A stretch of 64,000 nt of DNA, taken from Cladopsammia gracilis. Its lineage: Eukaryota > Cnidaria > Anthozoa > Scleractinia > Dendrophylliidae. The translations under genes were made by a program, and so were the position numbers. The notes below the pieces were generated by a model. The model did no database searches. It had not been told where the DNA came from and was given only the letters and a program-made list of their open reading frames with translations. The stretch covers positions 1 to 64,000 of the forward strand of contig JAJGOT010000343.1 of the NCBI GenBank assembly GCA_022457155.1, given 5' to 3'. Shown one piece after another: positions 12,741 to 26,434 of this stretch. Numbering within the stretch: position 1 is the first letter of the stretch; the number at the start of each line of letters is the position of its first letter.

Positions 12741-14811
12741 ATTGCAACTGTTTAGCGGAGAGTTGGCTTAATACTAACCACACCAAAATAAACGAAAGGC
12801 TAGCCAGTCTCGAAAGCTGTAAGTTGTTGGTCTGGCGACCAGACTATATATTTTACAGTTCATCCTTAATACTAGACATTTCACTCAAATAACGAAATGA
12901 GAAACCCGATTAGTTTCCGATGAAGCCGATTATGCAACAATAAAAAAGCATAAGCACCCCAAACGTTGCTATTACATTGTTTCATGTCACTTAGCAACAA
13001 ACCTGTCAAACATTTAATCTTTGAGATGAGATAAAGAAAACAGTTAATAGTAAGCTTCTCATAGTCATTTAAAGGGGTAGTCTGGTGGCAGTGGCTCATG
13101 GGGCGTGATAATTACAACAGACAGTCAATGATTTTGCTATTGGTACTTCTGAATCAAGTAAGAGAAATTTTAGTGCCATCTGTCCCAAGTGAAAATCAAA
13201 TTAAAAATTATTGGTCTGTTTGCGAAAATAAGATGCTTATTATAATAAATGAAAGTTTTTGTCGCCAATTTAAAACTAAAGCGCGCTATTTTTGGCAAGG
13301 TAAACGTTGACTAATAAACATGCACAGCGTGATCGCAGTCACAACTTATTTATTTCATTTCTTTCTATTTTTAACTTCATCGGACACAAACGTACTATTA
13401 ATAACAAAATAAGATGTAACAAAGGGGAAAGGAACGAACGGGACGCGATATCCCGTGCGCCTACCCCTACTGTTATTTTGTCATATTAGAGGACAAAACA
13501 GCAGTAGGGTTTAGCACGTTATTAAAACTCATTTGCATTCCCACCTGTAAAAACAAAAGCAATATATAATTAGAGCCAAAAGTTTTATTACAAAAAAGCC
13601 TAACTTGTTTAACAGTTCTGGATGTGCATGAGATCCTCCCTATCTTCAACAAAAGGTTAGTATCGGTGGGGTTCTGACTTTTCCCTCGAACTTTGGCAAA
13701 CTGCCTTTGTTATAGCATATTTTTCATCACTGATCCCATTTTGTCACTCAAAATTCTAATCCCTGATCCAAAAAACGACACAAATTTCGACCCCTGCCCT
13801 CAACTTGAAGGCAAGGTTAGTCCCACCTTGCCTTACATGTGCTGCCTGTAAGCATGTTTAAAATACAAAGGTGCCTGCCGTATTCTCCATGTTCGTTCTA
13901 GTTTATCCAATAGTTCATCCATGAGCGCTTAAAGGGGCAATAAGTCAGTCAGGGAAATTTTAAACTGTTTCGGTCAAAACGTAACCATTCTGCAATATAT
14001 ACCTTTACTTAATTACAAAATAATACTAAAATACCAAGAGAAGGAAATAAACCCATTCTTAAAAGAGGAAGAAATCATGGTCTGTTCGAGCCCATTTTGG
14101 AAACGAAATGTAGACAAATGGAGAGACTTCGGCAGTTGTGGTATATTTCGTGGTGATTTAACACAAACATGGACCATTGGTTGAAATGACACCAAATCTC
14201 CATGGCACTGCCACTTTAATATAGCACTTGTCTTCTTAGTAATATTTAAAAAAAATGTCGAACAAATGATCAAGGTTGCATTGGTTAACAACAATAAAGA
14301 TTTACATGTAATAATCTTAAAAAAAATCTAAAAACATGCCTAATATACTTATCGTATTCTCGAAATCAGTTACGTTCATGGCAATTCAAAAGGTATGGTC
14401 AAGGTGAGCATCAAAACCTTTCAACTGTATTTCCAACATAAGAAGAACAGTTATTTATCCTTGGTTGCGGATGGCTCGGCAACATGACAATGGATTGCAA
14501 CTTCACGGGTGTCTTAAAAAAGTCGTTATACGGCAGTCGATGGTGAAATTGAAAAGATATCAACTCCTAATGGCAGCCATTAGGGGGCGGGGGGACTGGT
14601 CATAAAGCATATGGGGGTGGGGTGGGCTAAAAAACGCATTACCCACCACTTTCTTCTTTGCGCAAAACTGACTGACTCACCCCTAAATGCAAGTCGAAAA
14701 TTACATGACCCACCCCCATTAAAATGGAATTTTTTGTTGTATAATCCAATGAAACCACACTTTGTAAATGAACTTGTGATGATGATGATGATTTACACTC
14801 AGATTTATTTC
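12741..14811. other. Intergenic DNA, no gene seen
   Basis: No credible coding region. It contains a short hairpin near 13466-13512 (acccctactgttattttgtc against gacaaaacagcagtaggg) and purine/pyrimidine-skewed patches near 14580-14720 (gggggtggggtggg). A GAT microsatellite lies near 14776-14790. Confidence 0.5.
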
Positions 14812-15010
14812 TTAAAGTGATACTATGGTCATAATTTTGCCTTCTTCTTCCTCTTCAGTTTTGTAAAACACATCCAATGCAAATGTTCTTTCTTCAAATT
14901 CTAACGGGGAGAAAGTGAGTTAATTCAAACGTATAGTTCAGCTTCAGCTTGCCCCCTTTATTTGATTCAAGTGGCCAAATTTTAAAACGTGTGGATGACG
15001 TCATATGAAG
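14812..15010. repeat. MITE-like element, TTAAAGTGGTACTA family, left-end fragment
   Basis: Starts TTAAAGTGATACTATGGTCA and carries 'agcttcagcttgcc', matching the left part of the complete copy at 27133. It stops near a gatgacgtcat phrase, where a second MITE begins. Confidence 0.55.
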
Positions 15011-15071
15011 TTTGGTTCATAAGATATATATGCGTGCTGACAACAGTGAGCCACCCAATGATGATTTTCAA

Positions 15072-15328
15072 TTGAGTGTCGAAGTTAATTTTGCGATTGC
15101 TTTGGTTTTGCATTGCTGCGCTTTGTGATTGGCTAAGAAATCTCGCGCCACTTTATCAACCAATCAGAAGTAAAACCAAAGCCAATGCTGACTTGGTCCC
15201 AAGTGTTTTCCCGCGCTAGGTGCCGGCTGCGTGTATTTGTTTCGAGTTCTGATTGGTTCATTGGATTGTCTATGTCTGCTGTGATTGGTCAGAGTAATTA
15301 CTATGGTTTTGGTTTTACGACACTCAAT
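15072..15328. repeat. MITE-like element, TTGAGTGTCG family
   Basis: Bounded by TTGAGTGTCG and its inverted partner CGACACTCAA, about 257 bp. The interior contains several 'tgattggtt/aaccaatca' and 'ggttttacttctgattgg' words. Related copies lie in PATL1 introns at about 32045-32270 and 38545-38700. No coding content. Confidence 0.7.
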
Positions 15329-15334
15329 AGCCAT

Positions 15335-16724
15335 TTCGGAGTTGCCGTTAGCCTCCTTTTCAAAGCGAGGCCTATTGAAAACCGCTCTATCAACAACGAT
15401 CTGGTGTTAATTTTAAATAATTAATTAAGTCAAAAGAGTCTCGTGAAAATTGCAATTAAGCTTAAGACTCATTCACTGTAATTAATGTAAATGAGCACAT
15501 CTGTGTATTGCCAGTAGTAAACCAATTAAAGGAAAAAAAAAACAACAACGATCTGGTTTTAGCTTTCACCCGTAAGATAAAAGTTTCGTTTCAAGGCTCG
15601 TATCCGGTTATATTGTATTCCTGCCTTCGAGATTGCTATAAATTACCGAAATACTGACCTTCTCAAAGCTAACAGGTTTATTAATTTGTTTAGAAACATT
15701 ACCGAAAACTATGGACCCTTCCAGAGGAGACTGTGTTTTAATTGACAAGTAGCGTTCTGCCTACTGGTTTTCCCAGCAACTAAATTAATGACATTTCTTT
15801 GACCATTTCTTGGAAATGAAACGTTTTGTTTGGAGAAAACCCTATCATGCAATTATGAATAACAAAAGAATCTTGACACAATGACGCTTTTACATGATGT
15901 GAAATGGGAAAACGTTTTTGGCTGAAAAAATAAAGCTTAAAAGGTCTATTGTTTTGTGAACAGAAACTGTTAATAAGCTTCATCGAAATGTCGTCTCAGC
16001 TGAGAAAACAAAGGGATAGGATTAACAAATTTCGGTAGCATTGCGGGTCGAAGTTGTTTTGTTGATGGGAACCAGGGTGCATTTTAACAGAGAACGCAAC
16101 ATCAGGTTAGTAACATACTGAAACTTTATTTTCCTCCTCAACCTGATTGCCATACAACAACAAGAGCATCATTTACAACCTAGGTAGCGGCTTTCGAGAG
16201 CGGAAAGAACAGAAAAAGAGTTGAGGGTCTATTTATGCCTTTAATATTTTCAAACGGAGCTAAAAAATATCAACAGCCCATCATTGCTAATGGCGTTAAT
16301 AAACAAACAATCATTTTGTATGTAATGTTACATGGAAATGTTGAGCGTTTGGCTAGAGCTTGAGCTTCTACGCGTTCAAGTAAGTTTATATAGTACCACA
16401 AAATACTGCGTCTTCAAACAACCAAACAACCACCACTGGAAACACATGTCGAGGGCGGCTTCGCGATGAAAATGCCCATGAAAATATTTGATCGTTGATA
16501 TTGTGGAATTCGGAATAACAATTTTTCTTAATCAGGGATTTTATATCACAAGTGGCGCTTTTCAGAGATGTTCTTAAATATCATAGATGGCATATTTGCA
16601 GGTTTTCAAAATCGTTTTCATGCAGAGAAGTGTATACTAGATAGATAAATACTTTTGTTTACATGCACATGCGCACGTGTGCATGTCACATCAGTCATCG
16701 TTAAACTTAAATTATAACTTACTA
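15335..16724. other. Intergenic DNA, no gene seen
   Basis: AT-rich. A decayed copy of the 11570-type repeat lies near 15700-15800. No other feature can be supported. Confidence 0.5.
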
Positions 16725-17632
16725 AGATTATGTTAAATATCTGGGTGTATTAATTGATAATCACCTATCCTGGAAATATCATATTGATTACATAGCATCC
16801 AAACTTAGCAGTCATTGGGGTTATAGCTCGTTTGAGACATTTCGTTCTATTTCATACCTTACATAACATTTATCAGTCTTTAATGTTTCCTTATTTGTCA
16901 TATGGCCTGGTTGTCTGGGGTCAGGCTCCACAGTCACATTTGAATAAAACATTAGTGCTTCAAAAACGTGCTTTACGTATAATGCATTTTTTTTAACCCC
17001 AGGGCTCATGCAGTCCCTTTGTTTGTTTCTGCAAAAATTTTACCTCTAAATTTGCAGTACTTTGAGACAGTGTCGAATCTCATGTATGATATCTCAAAAA
17101 CTCTGCCCCTGAAAATATCGGCAATAACTTTATCAGGTGTAATTCAATTCACTCCCACAATACCAGGGCCTCTACGTCGGATAATTTTTATATCAAGTAT
17201 TCGCGCACGAACTAGCTGAGTAATTCTATTGCAATTTTTGGAGCAAAAGTATGGAATTGCCTTCCGCTTGAAATACGTAGACTCCCGAGAACTGCTTTTA
17301 AACAAACAATTCGAGATCTCCTCTTTCGAATTTTCGACGCCGAAGACAGTTATGTTGACTAGCCCAATTTGTTGAATAAAATAGTGAAGCAGTAGCTATA
17401 ACTGAAAACCATGATATTAAGTAAACCATAATATATATAATAAGCTTTCTTTTTTTCCTTTCAGTCATATTACTAGGAGCTAATGTTAAATTTCAGTCAT
17501 ATTACTAGGAGCTAGTGTTAATTTTTGTTCTTATTTTTGAAAACCCGCCCCGATTAGCTATGCTAACTGCGGGTTGTCAATGTTGAAAATATTGTTATAT
17601 TAATAATGAAATAAAATTGTTGTTGTTGTTGT
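16725..17632 (+). pseudogene. LINE reverse transcriptase, 3'-end fragment with TTG tail
   Basis: Translation in the frame through 16829-16996 gives the RT C-terminal block (FHTLHNIYQSLMFPYLSYG, LQKRALRI), preceded near 16730 by VKYLGVLIDNHLSW in a neighbouring frame. Further C-terminal sequence runs on in broken frames to about 17350. The insertion ends with AATAAAA and a (TTG)n tail at 17615-17632, typical of CR1/Rex-like LINEs. Stops and frame changes make it a dead 5'-truncated copy, in the opposite orientation to the one at 6332-7285. Confidence 0.82.
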
Positions 17633-17970
17633 TTTCGTTTGTTTGTAGGGAAGACATAATTCTTAAAAAAAGGAAACCACATACAGGATCTCCCTTGTAC
17701 GTGCATGTAAACAAAAGTATCGGTTAAAACCTTTTTCAAAACGAGTGTCTCTATATACACCTAATTGCAGAAACGTTGTCAAAGAAAATACCAAATACCA
17801 AATAGGAATTAATTGATTTAATTAATTAAATGATATTCCCAGAGGATAAAATAAGAAAACCTATTCATTCCTGAGATAACATTCATTTGTTTGAAAGAAG
17901 GTCAAGTATGCGAAAGAATACCTTGCAAATTCCTTCTATGTGTTGTAGCTGATGCTGCATTGTTGCTAAT

Positions 17971-18395
17971 GCCATCAGGCCAATTGTAGTACCCTATAGA
18001 TGTTAAAATTTATATCTGGATTTTAGATCTTTTTACTTTTATAGTTGACATGAAATCAATTAATTATACCACCTTGATAAATAGCAGATGTAGATGAATA
18101 GACGAGTAGATGCCATCAGGCCAATTGTGGTACCTTATAGATATTAAAAATTATTTCTGGATTTTAGATTTTTATTTCTTTTATAGTTGATATGATATCA
18201 ATTGATGTTACCGCCTTGATAAAGGCAGATGTAGATGAATAGATGAGTAGATGTACGCCATCATGCAGGAAAATTGTGGTGCCTAAGAGATATTAAAATT
18301 TATATCTGAATTTCAGATGTTCATTACTTTCATAGTTGATGTGATAGCAATCGATTTTACCACCTTGATAAAGAGCAGATGTAGATGAATAGGTA
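17971..18395. repeat. Three tandem ~141-145 bp repeats
   Basis: Units start near 17971, 18112 and 18257 with gccatcaggccaattg (third unit diverged). Each contains atctggattttagat, ttatagttgatatgat, caccttgataaa and gcagatgtagatgaatag. The array ends about 200 bp upstream of the chondroitin lyase start codon and could affect its promoter, although no function is shown. Confidence 0.85.
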
Positions 18396-18599
18396 AATAT
18401 ATAAAGTCATAGCAACGAGCGTACGACTTATCTACGTTTGCAGAAACCATGGACCAAAAAGTGGCTACGAATCAAAAAGTTATTAAATGAGAGTCAGAAA
18501 TGCATTTCGCTAAAACTGAAATTCCTAGGTTTGTAACAACGTCACTAATTTCCCGTTCCACGCGTTCTTAGGAAAACAACAGCAGAGTTCTTTTGAGGT

Positions 18600-21500
18600 A
18601 TGACGGGAAATACATTCATACTTCTTGTTGTGGCTGGTACTGCCTTGTTGACACTACCAATAGGCCACACAGCTGTAAGTGGTAAGTAATTTCCATTACT
18701 TCTATTCTAGAATGAATGAGTTGAAGTCCTTGCAGAAGAAATAACCAAGCCCCCTCTCGGGTGTTTCTTGGTGTTGCGGAAGCCATTGTTGGTTAGCTTT
18801 TGTGTTGTGGTGTGGGTATTGTGGGTATTGTTCGGTGTCTTTTGAATCCAGTTTTGTTTTACGTCATTTGGTGACCACACCATCCGCAACACCAAGAAAC
18901 TACCCATCTCTCGCGGGCAAGAATTCCTGTGAATACATGGTTGCCATGGAAAAGTAAGTTTTCATCAAAATCAGTTCCCAGGTAAATTTCACAATTGTTG
19001 GTTATTACTTATTATAACTACTTATACAACAAGTAACATTTAAAGTCAGTGTGGCCACCTTCCACACAGCACCCTCTCAGGAGTTTAAAGATTGAGTTAA
19101 TCCCAAACAAAAACATCGTTCTGCTGTTCTCATCCTTTTGCTTCCAGCAGATCGATGTGACGAGACCTTAGATTTTGAAAACCCCAACCAGCAGAACTGC
19201 TTTGTCGTTCCACCCAATTCAAATGGAAAGATTTCACTCACCACTTTTACGGCGAAAAATGGAAAATCCTCACTCAAAATAGATTCAGAAGCTAGTGGTA
19301 CGTCCAAATTCAGGTACGAGCGGCCCTCACTTTCTCCTATACAAACATACGCGTTGTGGAGAGGAGGCATTAAGATGTGGATTTACAAGACAACTGCCGC
19401 CAAAGGAAAAAAGATGGAAGTTAGACTGACCGATAACATCAAAAGCGAACGAGTGGGAACATTTATGGTTGACATGGGATTTATAGGCTGGAGAGGAATA
19501 TGGGTGTCGTACGACGAGTGTAAAGAAAGCGTCGACAGTCTTAACATTGAAGCTAAAATAACAACAGTCGATTTTGTTTTCGACCATCAGGATACCATCT
19601 TTATTGATTTGCTAGAATTTGTTCCTAGCCTTGCCTTCCAATCTCGGGATAAGATCGTCCCACCTTTCACCAAGTTTGGTTTAAAGTATGACTATAGCAA
19701 GTTTTGGCAACAAAGTTATCGATGGAGTCAGCAAACACCAACTGATCTTCCCACAAGTATTGATCCGTCAAAGACTTTAAGTATCGCGCAGATTGAAAGT
19801 CGATTAAGAAACTGGTATTGTGACGAAAGAACAACAACGTATGACTTTACAGACACCCTGCAGGTTCGTTGGAACACACTTAAACGAAGCATCGACTACG
19901 CTCAGGCAGAATATGACAGGCTTCAGTTTAAAACAGCCTCTGATAAGACAGTGATTAGTGGTCCTCCATTGTTTTGCCATAAATGTGCAAGGGGTTCAAG
20001 AGAGTATTCCTCCGTTATCCCAACAAGGAAGTACAGCTTCGTTATGACGCGCGTTTTGCAGCCTTTGGCAATAGAATTGCACTTGAAATCACGACGTGAA
20101 GAAATAACCAGGGCAGTATCGGAAGAAACGCCGAAATTGAATTCTCATTCTAACGATGTGAAACAGTCACTCATTCGAATTTCTGGTATTCACCAACCGA
20201 GGCAGGACGAATTTCATGACCATCTAAAAACGCAAGGAACGCCCTATACAGAAGCCAAAGTCCGTCGGTCATTAGAATATGTAAATCAAGCTCGTCTTCA
20301 AAGAATTTTCAATGTCTTAGATTACCTTGAAGACCAAGGATGGGCTGATGGAAGTGCATTGGGTTCCCTGTATATGGAGACGCTTCGAAGTAGCGCTGGA
20401 TTCATACACAGTATTTTCCTTCTTAAAGACACCTTGCTTCAGAATCCAGCACACAAAAACAGACTGATTAATTTGATAAACACAGCCAAATGGTACCACG
20501 ACTTTGGAGAAGTATATCAATCGTCGTTCGAGTACAAAGGGACAACAGCGGACTTTATGATAACGAGAATGGTATCTCGGCTTATAATTGTTTTGGCAAT
20601 GCCTACTGACACAGACGACGAACAAAAGGCAAAAATTCGAGATATGGAGGCTTTAAAAAGATGGATGGAAAATGCTTTAACTGCCAACAAAGCATTGGGT
20701 GGAGTGGTCAAACCTGATTATACTGGCTTCCATCACATGACATTCTATGCATCTGCATACATACCAGACGCGTTGCACACTGCGGCACAAGTACAATATC
20801 TTTTAGAGGGAACGGACTTTCAATTATCAGACCAAGCAAAACGCAATTTACGAGAAGGTCTTAAAACCCTCAGGATTACAGCTGTTAAATATTCAACTCC
20901 AAGCAGTGTAGGAGGACGCTTTCCAGACTATTCTAGGGCCGTTCTAGCAAGTGATCTTCCAGCCTATGCGTACATCAGTGCTTCCCATTCATGGCAGCTG
21001 CCACCAACGCCTGTAAAAGGTATCGACATTCCAGTCCTGAACAATAATACAGAAATATTTCGACGTTTGTATCAGCCTTCAAATGCTATTGTCGCTAAGG
21101 AATTAGCCAGTGGATGGATCAGAGCAGGGAAGTCGTATTTTAACACACTTGGTTCTCTGCAACTAATGAGCATGGTAAGTTCGTAAAGTTCCTTGTGTGA
21201 TAATGGCAACAAAGAAATTATTAGATTAAATAATCGTAACATGATTTCACCCAAAATGCCAAAGTGAACTAATATAATCATAGTGTTGAGGAACGTATGT
21301 ACTGTATTTTTCAAAGCTTTTTTAAGGTTATACAGAATTATCATAGTTTACCAGAACTGTCTTTGTGGTGGAAAATCCATAAACATATCTTAATTTATTG
21401 ATAATCTCAAAAAGAAGTATAAGATTATCAACAGTTTTTTACCAAAGGCAGAAAAATGTTTAATTATGTCATATTTTACAACTTTAGTAGAAAATGTTTT

Positions 21501-23533
21501 TAAGTTCCACATTTACCCGATAAATTTGAATTTGTAGTAAAATCCAAGATGGCGACCATCTTGGCTGCCATTTTGGATGGCGTCACGGATCCGCCAGTAG
21601 CTAATATTGTGCTGGGCTGGTGGAACAAGAGAAATAATGTAATCAACGAAGTTGGATTATTGTATAGTTATGTAATCCTGAAGAAAATCTAACTGGAACT
21701 TTAATTTATTAATTCATTCTTCTTGCACAAAGACATATCTTTCTACGAAAAACTAAAGTCAAAAACTCCAAATCTTGTTACTTTTTTAGCTTCCAAAGTA
21801 AAAAAAAAAAAACAGTGCAAAGATCAATTCTATAATCCAAGAATCAGATAACATCATTCCATTATTTGTGGAAGCCACCTTTGTCATTACTGAAATGCGT
21901 AGGTGTAATGTAAAATTTTGTTTGCATGTGTGTTGTAACTTTGTAACTCTAAAAGAATTTCAATCAATAATTAACCAAAAAATCTTAATTTATATATAGA
22001 TACACATGCTTGTTTTTCAAGTTCATTTTTATCGCCTCTTTATTCACGAGAGATAAAAGGGAACAGTACAAGTAACGCTGATTTTAAAAGAAACCTCATT
22101 CTTCCTCTTAGATACATTCCGAAGCCGATTCAAAGAATATGAAAGCGGAGGCATCCCCTGAAGGTCACTGGAGCAAGAACTTTGCTGCTCTCTCAATCCA
22201 CCGTCGTAAAGACTGGGCTGTTACAGTGAAAGGCTTTAACAGATTTGTGTGGGACTTTGAAGGAACTTATTCCGAGAATACACATGGTATCTTTGCAAGT
22301 CATGGCTCGATGCTTTTAGCTAACAGCGAGGAGGCGTTGAAGGCACATGATGTAAATGCAGGGTGGGATTGGACGAGAATTCCTGGTGCTACTACGATGT
22401 CACTGACTGTTAAGGAAACAAGAATGAAGAAAATAAGAAATTTTAGTCCACAATCTTCTGCCGGAGGCGTCGCCTTCCACGGACCAGAAGATGTGTGTAA
22501 TGGCGTGTTTGGCATGGACTTCCATCAGCCAAATTATGCCTTCTTAGATAAAAATCACCCTTATTCCAATATCAAACTGTATTTTAAAAAATCAGTTTTC
22601 TTTTATCGAAATCTCTTAATCTGCCTGGGAAGCAACATACGAATGGACAATGGACAAGGAAAGAAAGCGCAAACAACACTTTTTCAAGACAAGTTGGTTA
22701 GAGGTTCTTCCACATTCTTCATTAAAGTCGACGGTGTCCTAAAAGACAATTCAGCTTTATTTGCAGCAATGACGCCATCTTCTCAAAGTGATGCAACCCC
22801 GTATACTATTCTGGTGGACACGAAAGGCAACAGCTACTACATTCCATCTTCAAGCGCCCCTAGTCTTAAGGTTCATGTTCAAAACCAAATCTCGGAAAAT
22901 CAATCAGGGAAAACGTCCAGTGGTGAGTACGCTACTGCCTGGCTTGAGCACAGCTCGGTGGATGGAAGCTACGAGTATGCAGTTCTCGTGAAGCCGCATA
23001 ATGCAGAATCTGCTTGGACTCGTCAACAAGATAAGAAAGAGCTTTATGAAGTTCTTAAACAGGATGATGAAGCACATGCTGTGAAATTCCATTTAGCACC
23101 AGCCCGTTTGACAGCCATAAGTCCGTTGTATGGTTACGTGATTTTTCAGCCCACCACAACACTTCCGCCGGGACCAATCAAGGCAGTGAACAAGCAGTGT
23201 CGCATCATGATCGGCGATTCACATACGGAGCTCTACCTCTGCATCAGCTATCCTGATCTGGATTTTAACACCTCAAAAGTGTTACACACGTTAAACGATG
23301 TGGGAGCGTGGGAGATGTTCCACATGGAAAGCACCGAAAACGAAGTACAGGTCACCCTGGCAGCCGATGTGGACGAGACCTTTCCAACGCCAGTGGTTCA
23401 TGGATCGCCACCTGACTATGTACCAAGTGTTCGAGTGGAATCGTCATCATCATCTCCTGCCAAAAAGGGCAACAAAATTATCTTCGCTAATCTGAAGAAT
23501 GGGTTCAGCGTGGAAATCAAATTGAAGAAATAG
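18600..23533 (+). CDS. Secreted chondroitin sulfate ABC lyase-like polysaccharide lyase (PL8-type), three exons
   Basis: Exons are 18600-18681, 19148-21174 and 22112-23533. Splice phases agree (phase 1, then 0), and all introns are GT-AG. The model gives about 1,176 residues. Exon 1 encodes a signal peptide (MTGNTFILLVVAGTALLTLP). An N-terminal jelly-roll lyase domain follows (residues ~30-190; FENP, GWRGIWV), then the helical catalytic domain (~200-650) and the beta-sandwich domain (~700-1176). Candidate catalytic residues by comparison with Proteus-type chondroitinase ABC are His557, Tyr565, Arg618 and Glu753 or Glu758. The family cleaves chondroitin and dermatan sulfate by beta-elimination outside the cell. 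Bacterial-type sequence with introns suggests old horizontal transfer. An alternative acceptor at 19151 would remove one residue. An AATAAA lies 113 bp downstream, at 23646. Confidence 0.88.
18759..18911. repeat. Inverted repeat in intron 1 of the lyase gene
   Basis: ggtgtttcttggtgttgcgga at 18759-18779 pairs with tccgcaacaccaagaaactac at 18889-18911, a MITE-like fold-back with AT/GT-rich interior. Confidence 0.7.
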
Positions 23534-25783
23534 AGTCCAGTTAACGTTTTAACTTAAGGAGCGATTACAGGTAAATGTCATTTTGCCGCTTCCCGAGATC
23601 GCTTTTATGATCGAGATTATCTTATTAAAGAAACTGTCCCACCGAAATAAAAATATTGTGTTTACCATGTTATATCACGCCAAATGCCGCCAAATGCCAC
23701 CAAATATACGACTAAATTGGATAAAAAGATTCTATAGATCAAAACAGAAGCAGTAGTTTGGAGAAAAGAGAGGATTGCAAGGATGGAAGTGGATTACAGT
23801 TCATCAATTTTGATTTCGTGACAGGCGGTCAATAATTCAAAGTTTCCATTCTGAGTTTTTCAGTCGTTTTGTCTTTTTAGTTCATATTTCATTGCGTTAA
23901 ATCACTTTTGGCGATTTTGTCTTTAAGATAAAAAAGCAAGGTAAAAGCAAGCTCTGTCCATAATCATGGATTTTGATATTTTTTATGGTGTTTCAAAACT
24001 AATTTTCTTTCGTGTATCCCTTCTTTAAAAATCTTCCTATTTCATTCAAATTCACCTGTAATCTCACCTTACAAATAAATGACACAGTTCTTAAGTTTCA
24101 TACACCAATTAAAGATACATTCGTGTTCATCGTCAGTTTTACAGGGCTACTCAATTACAGATTTTAATAATTGGATAGCTGCAATTGGAAACCTAATCAG
24201 GCGCACTTAACTATGATCTTCTTTGCTGTTTATCTACTGGTTTCAAACGTATAGAAAAATAGCTTTGACGTTTTTAGTAGAATGAAGTCCACATAGATTT
24301 GTTAATCTCGAATTTTGTTATTGATGCGATTAATTAGCAATTGATTTCCGTGTCGTACAATTCAGGGGTAATCGTGCTCGTAATTTCAAATCGTCCTCGC
24401 ACAACGCGCTTGGTCGATTTGAAAGTAATTTATCGCTTGGTTATTTTGAATTGGTGGGAACCTGTTAAAAAAAGCCGGGAGTTCAGTATTGGTAGTTAGA
24501 TACTTGGGTTACTGTTGTGATTTATTGCAAGGGAAACAAATGTATACAATAACAAAATGCTGGGAAAATTCGAATAGTTATTAGGTTTTTAATTAAGGTG
24601 AAGGCAAAGTGCCGAATTTGTAGGTGGGGTGAGAGCTTTTAACCTTGATTTTGGTTTTTGTTCAAAAGCTGTTTCATACCATAGTGTTGCATCTCAGGTA
24701 AACCCCAATAACCGCTGTGATGGACTAGCATCCATCTCCAGGGGCATTAGCTATGCTCCGAGTGTTTTTGTTTTAAGTAATGATTCGCATAAGAAGGAAA
24801 GTGCTAACGGCAATGCACGATGGAATGTCAACTTTTTTCGTTGTTACAACTAGTGATCTCATTGGCCTAGACTCGAAGACTGATAAAAAGTTAGGTTTCA
24901 AGGTGCATTTTGTTTGATTTTTTTAAAGGTTTCATGTAATTTAAGACCCAATCGCAAAACATGCAAATTTTTAAAGAAAGAACTTCATCAAAGAGGCAAA
25001 ATTATCAACTATTGTCTTCGGCTAATCTGATTGGTTAAGCACGAACATTTCCTAAAATTTATCTGACGCAAATGGATACTCTTTATTTTTATACTGAAAT
25101 ATAATTATAAACCATTAGCTCCTCCCCTATTCTTGAAATCAAAGACATTCTATGCGAGAAAGAGCCAATACCGCAGAACAATAAAGTTTACTGTAGTTCT
25201 TATGTGGAGCGTTATACTTAAACTAAATGCATAGAAACCGAAGGTACTACGGTCCGTGTGGGCCACTAGGATGTGAAGCTGTGGAGCAGAAAGTGTTTCT
25301 GTTGGTCCGTTTGTCAAACCACAGTTTAAAAGTTTATATTATGGATTGTACACAGTCAAGGCCGGCACTTATAAAGGCAATCTCACCGTTCTCGTCATGG
25401 CCCTTAAGCTCCCTAATTTATATTACAGGTGATGGGAATAAAAATAAAATAAGACATCAAACATGTCATTAATGAAATATCAGCTCATTCACTATGAAAC
25501 AAATATGCTGCATCAAACAATATACAATCATGTCTCCTTAATTTCGGGCGCTCTTACCACTTGTTCATTAATTTCAGCATTCTGTTGCACAACCCTCACT
25601 AGATGCCAGCAAACTCTGGTCATTCCTCTTTTTACATTCACCACCAGAGATCGGCCAAAAAAAGAAGTTAGCGAATAATGTTTAACAAAACTGTCATAAC
25701 ATCAAAAAGTATGTTTGGATTTTCAATTTTAGTTTGCATATGGAAGAGTAAAGGCGAATAAGTAAGGCTTGCGGGATATTTTC
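23534..25783. other. 3' flank and intergenic DNA, no gene seen
   Basis: Contains the probable polyadenylation signal of the lyase gene (AATAAA, 23646-23651). The remainder shows no coding potential or recognisable element. Confidence 0.55.
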
Positions 25784-25985
25784 AATACAAAAATTAGCGA
25801 AAATAATAAACGTTTCGACATCTTCGGGATGTCATGGTCTTGTCACTTAACGTATTTTGTCACCTTATGCGCATAATTGTAGATCTATTTATAATGTAAG
25901 AACTAACCTACACAGTTTACTTGACAATGACATCCCAAAGATGTCGAAACGTCGTTTATTATTTTAGCTAATTTTTGTACTGAAA
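25784..25985. repeat. Fold-back element with ~50 bp arms
   Basis: The left arm around 25784-25836 (acaaaaattagcgaaaataa, cgacatcttcgggatgtcat) pairs with the right arm 25930-25983 (atgacatcccaaagatgtcg, attttagctaatttttgta). Imperfect, with a ~90 bp loop; MITE-like. Confidence 0.78.
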
Positions 25986-26264
25986 GTAAAGGCGAAGTCT
26001 GTCAAATTATACACAACCGGGAATAAGGATAACAAACTGTACTTGTCTTTTCATTACCATTGGTAATCTTCATCGGTTGCATCTATACGCGAACAGAATT
26101 GGTCGTGTTGGGCATTTGGGGAACTTTCGCACCCGAAACTGCATAACAAAAAACAAGGTAGTTGTTAACAGAAATGTTTTGCAACGAGCTTAATGGATTT
26201 GAATTCTACAAGGATTCATCGTAGCTTTTTTGGGAAAGCACTGTTTTGTCTAAACATTAATTCA

Positions 26265-26434
26265 GGGGCGTACCTGCCTGTAGGCCAAGTAAGCACGGGC
26301 TTACAAGTTTTTTAAATTTATCAGCTACAAAATGACAACGCGATTTCTTTCCGTATATTATGCTATGTTAACCTTTTCTTTTTTCATCTTGTGCCCCCTG
26401 GCTTACTGGTAAAAACTGGCCAGGAACGCCCCTG
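26265..26434. repeat. Small fold-back element
   Basis: caggggcgtacctgcctg near 26265 pairs imperfectly with ctggccaggaacgcccctg near 26416-26434. No coding content; the rest of 25986-27132 shows nothing I can name. Confidence 0.5.
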
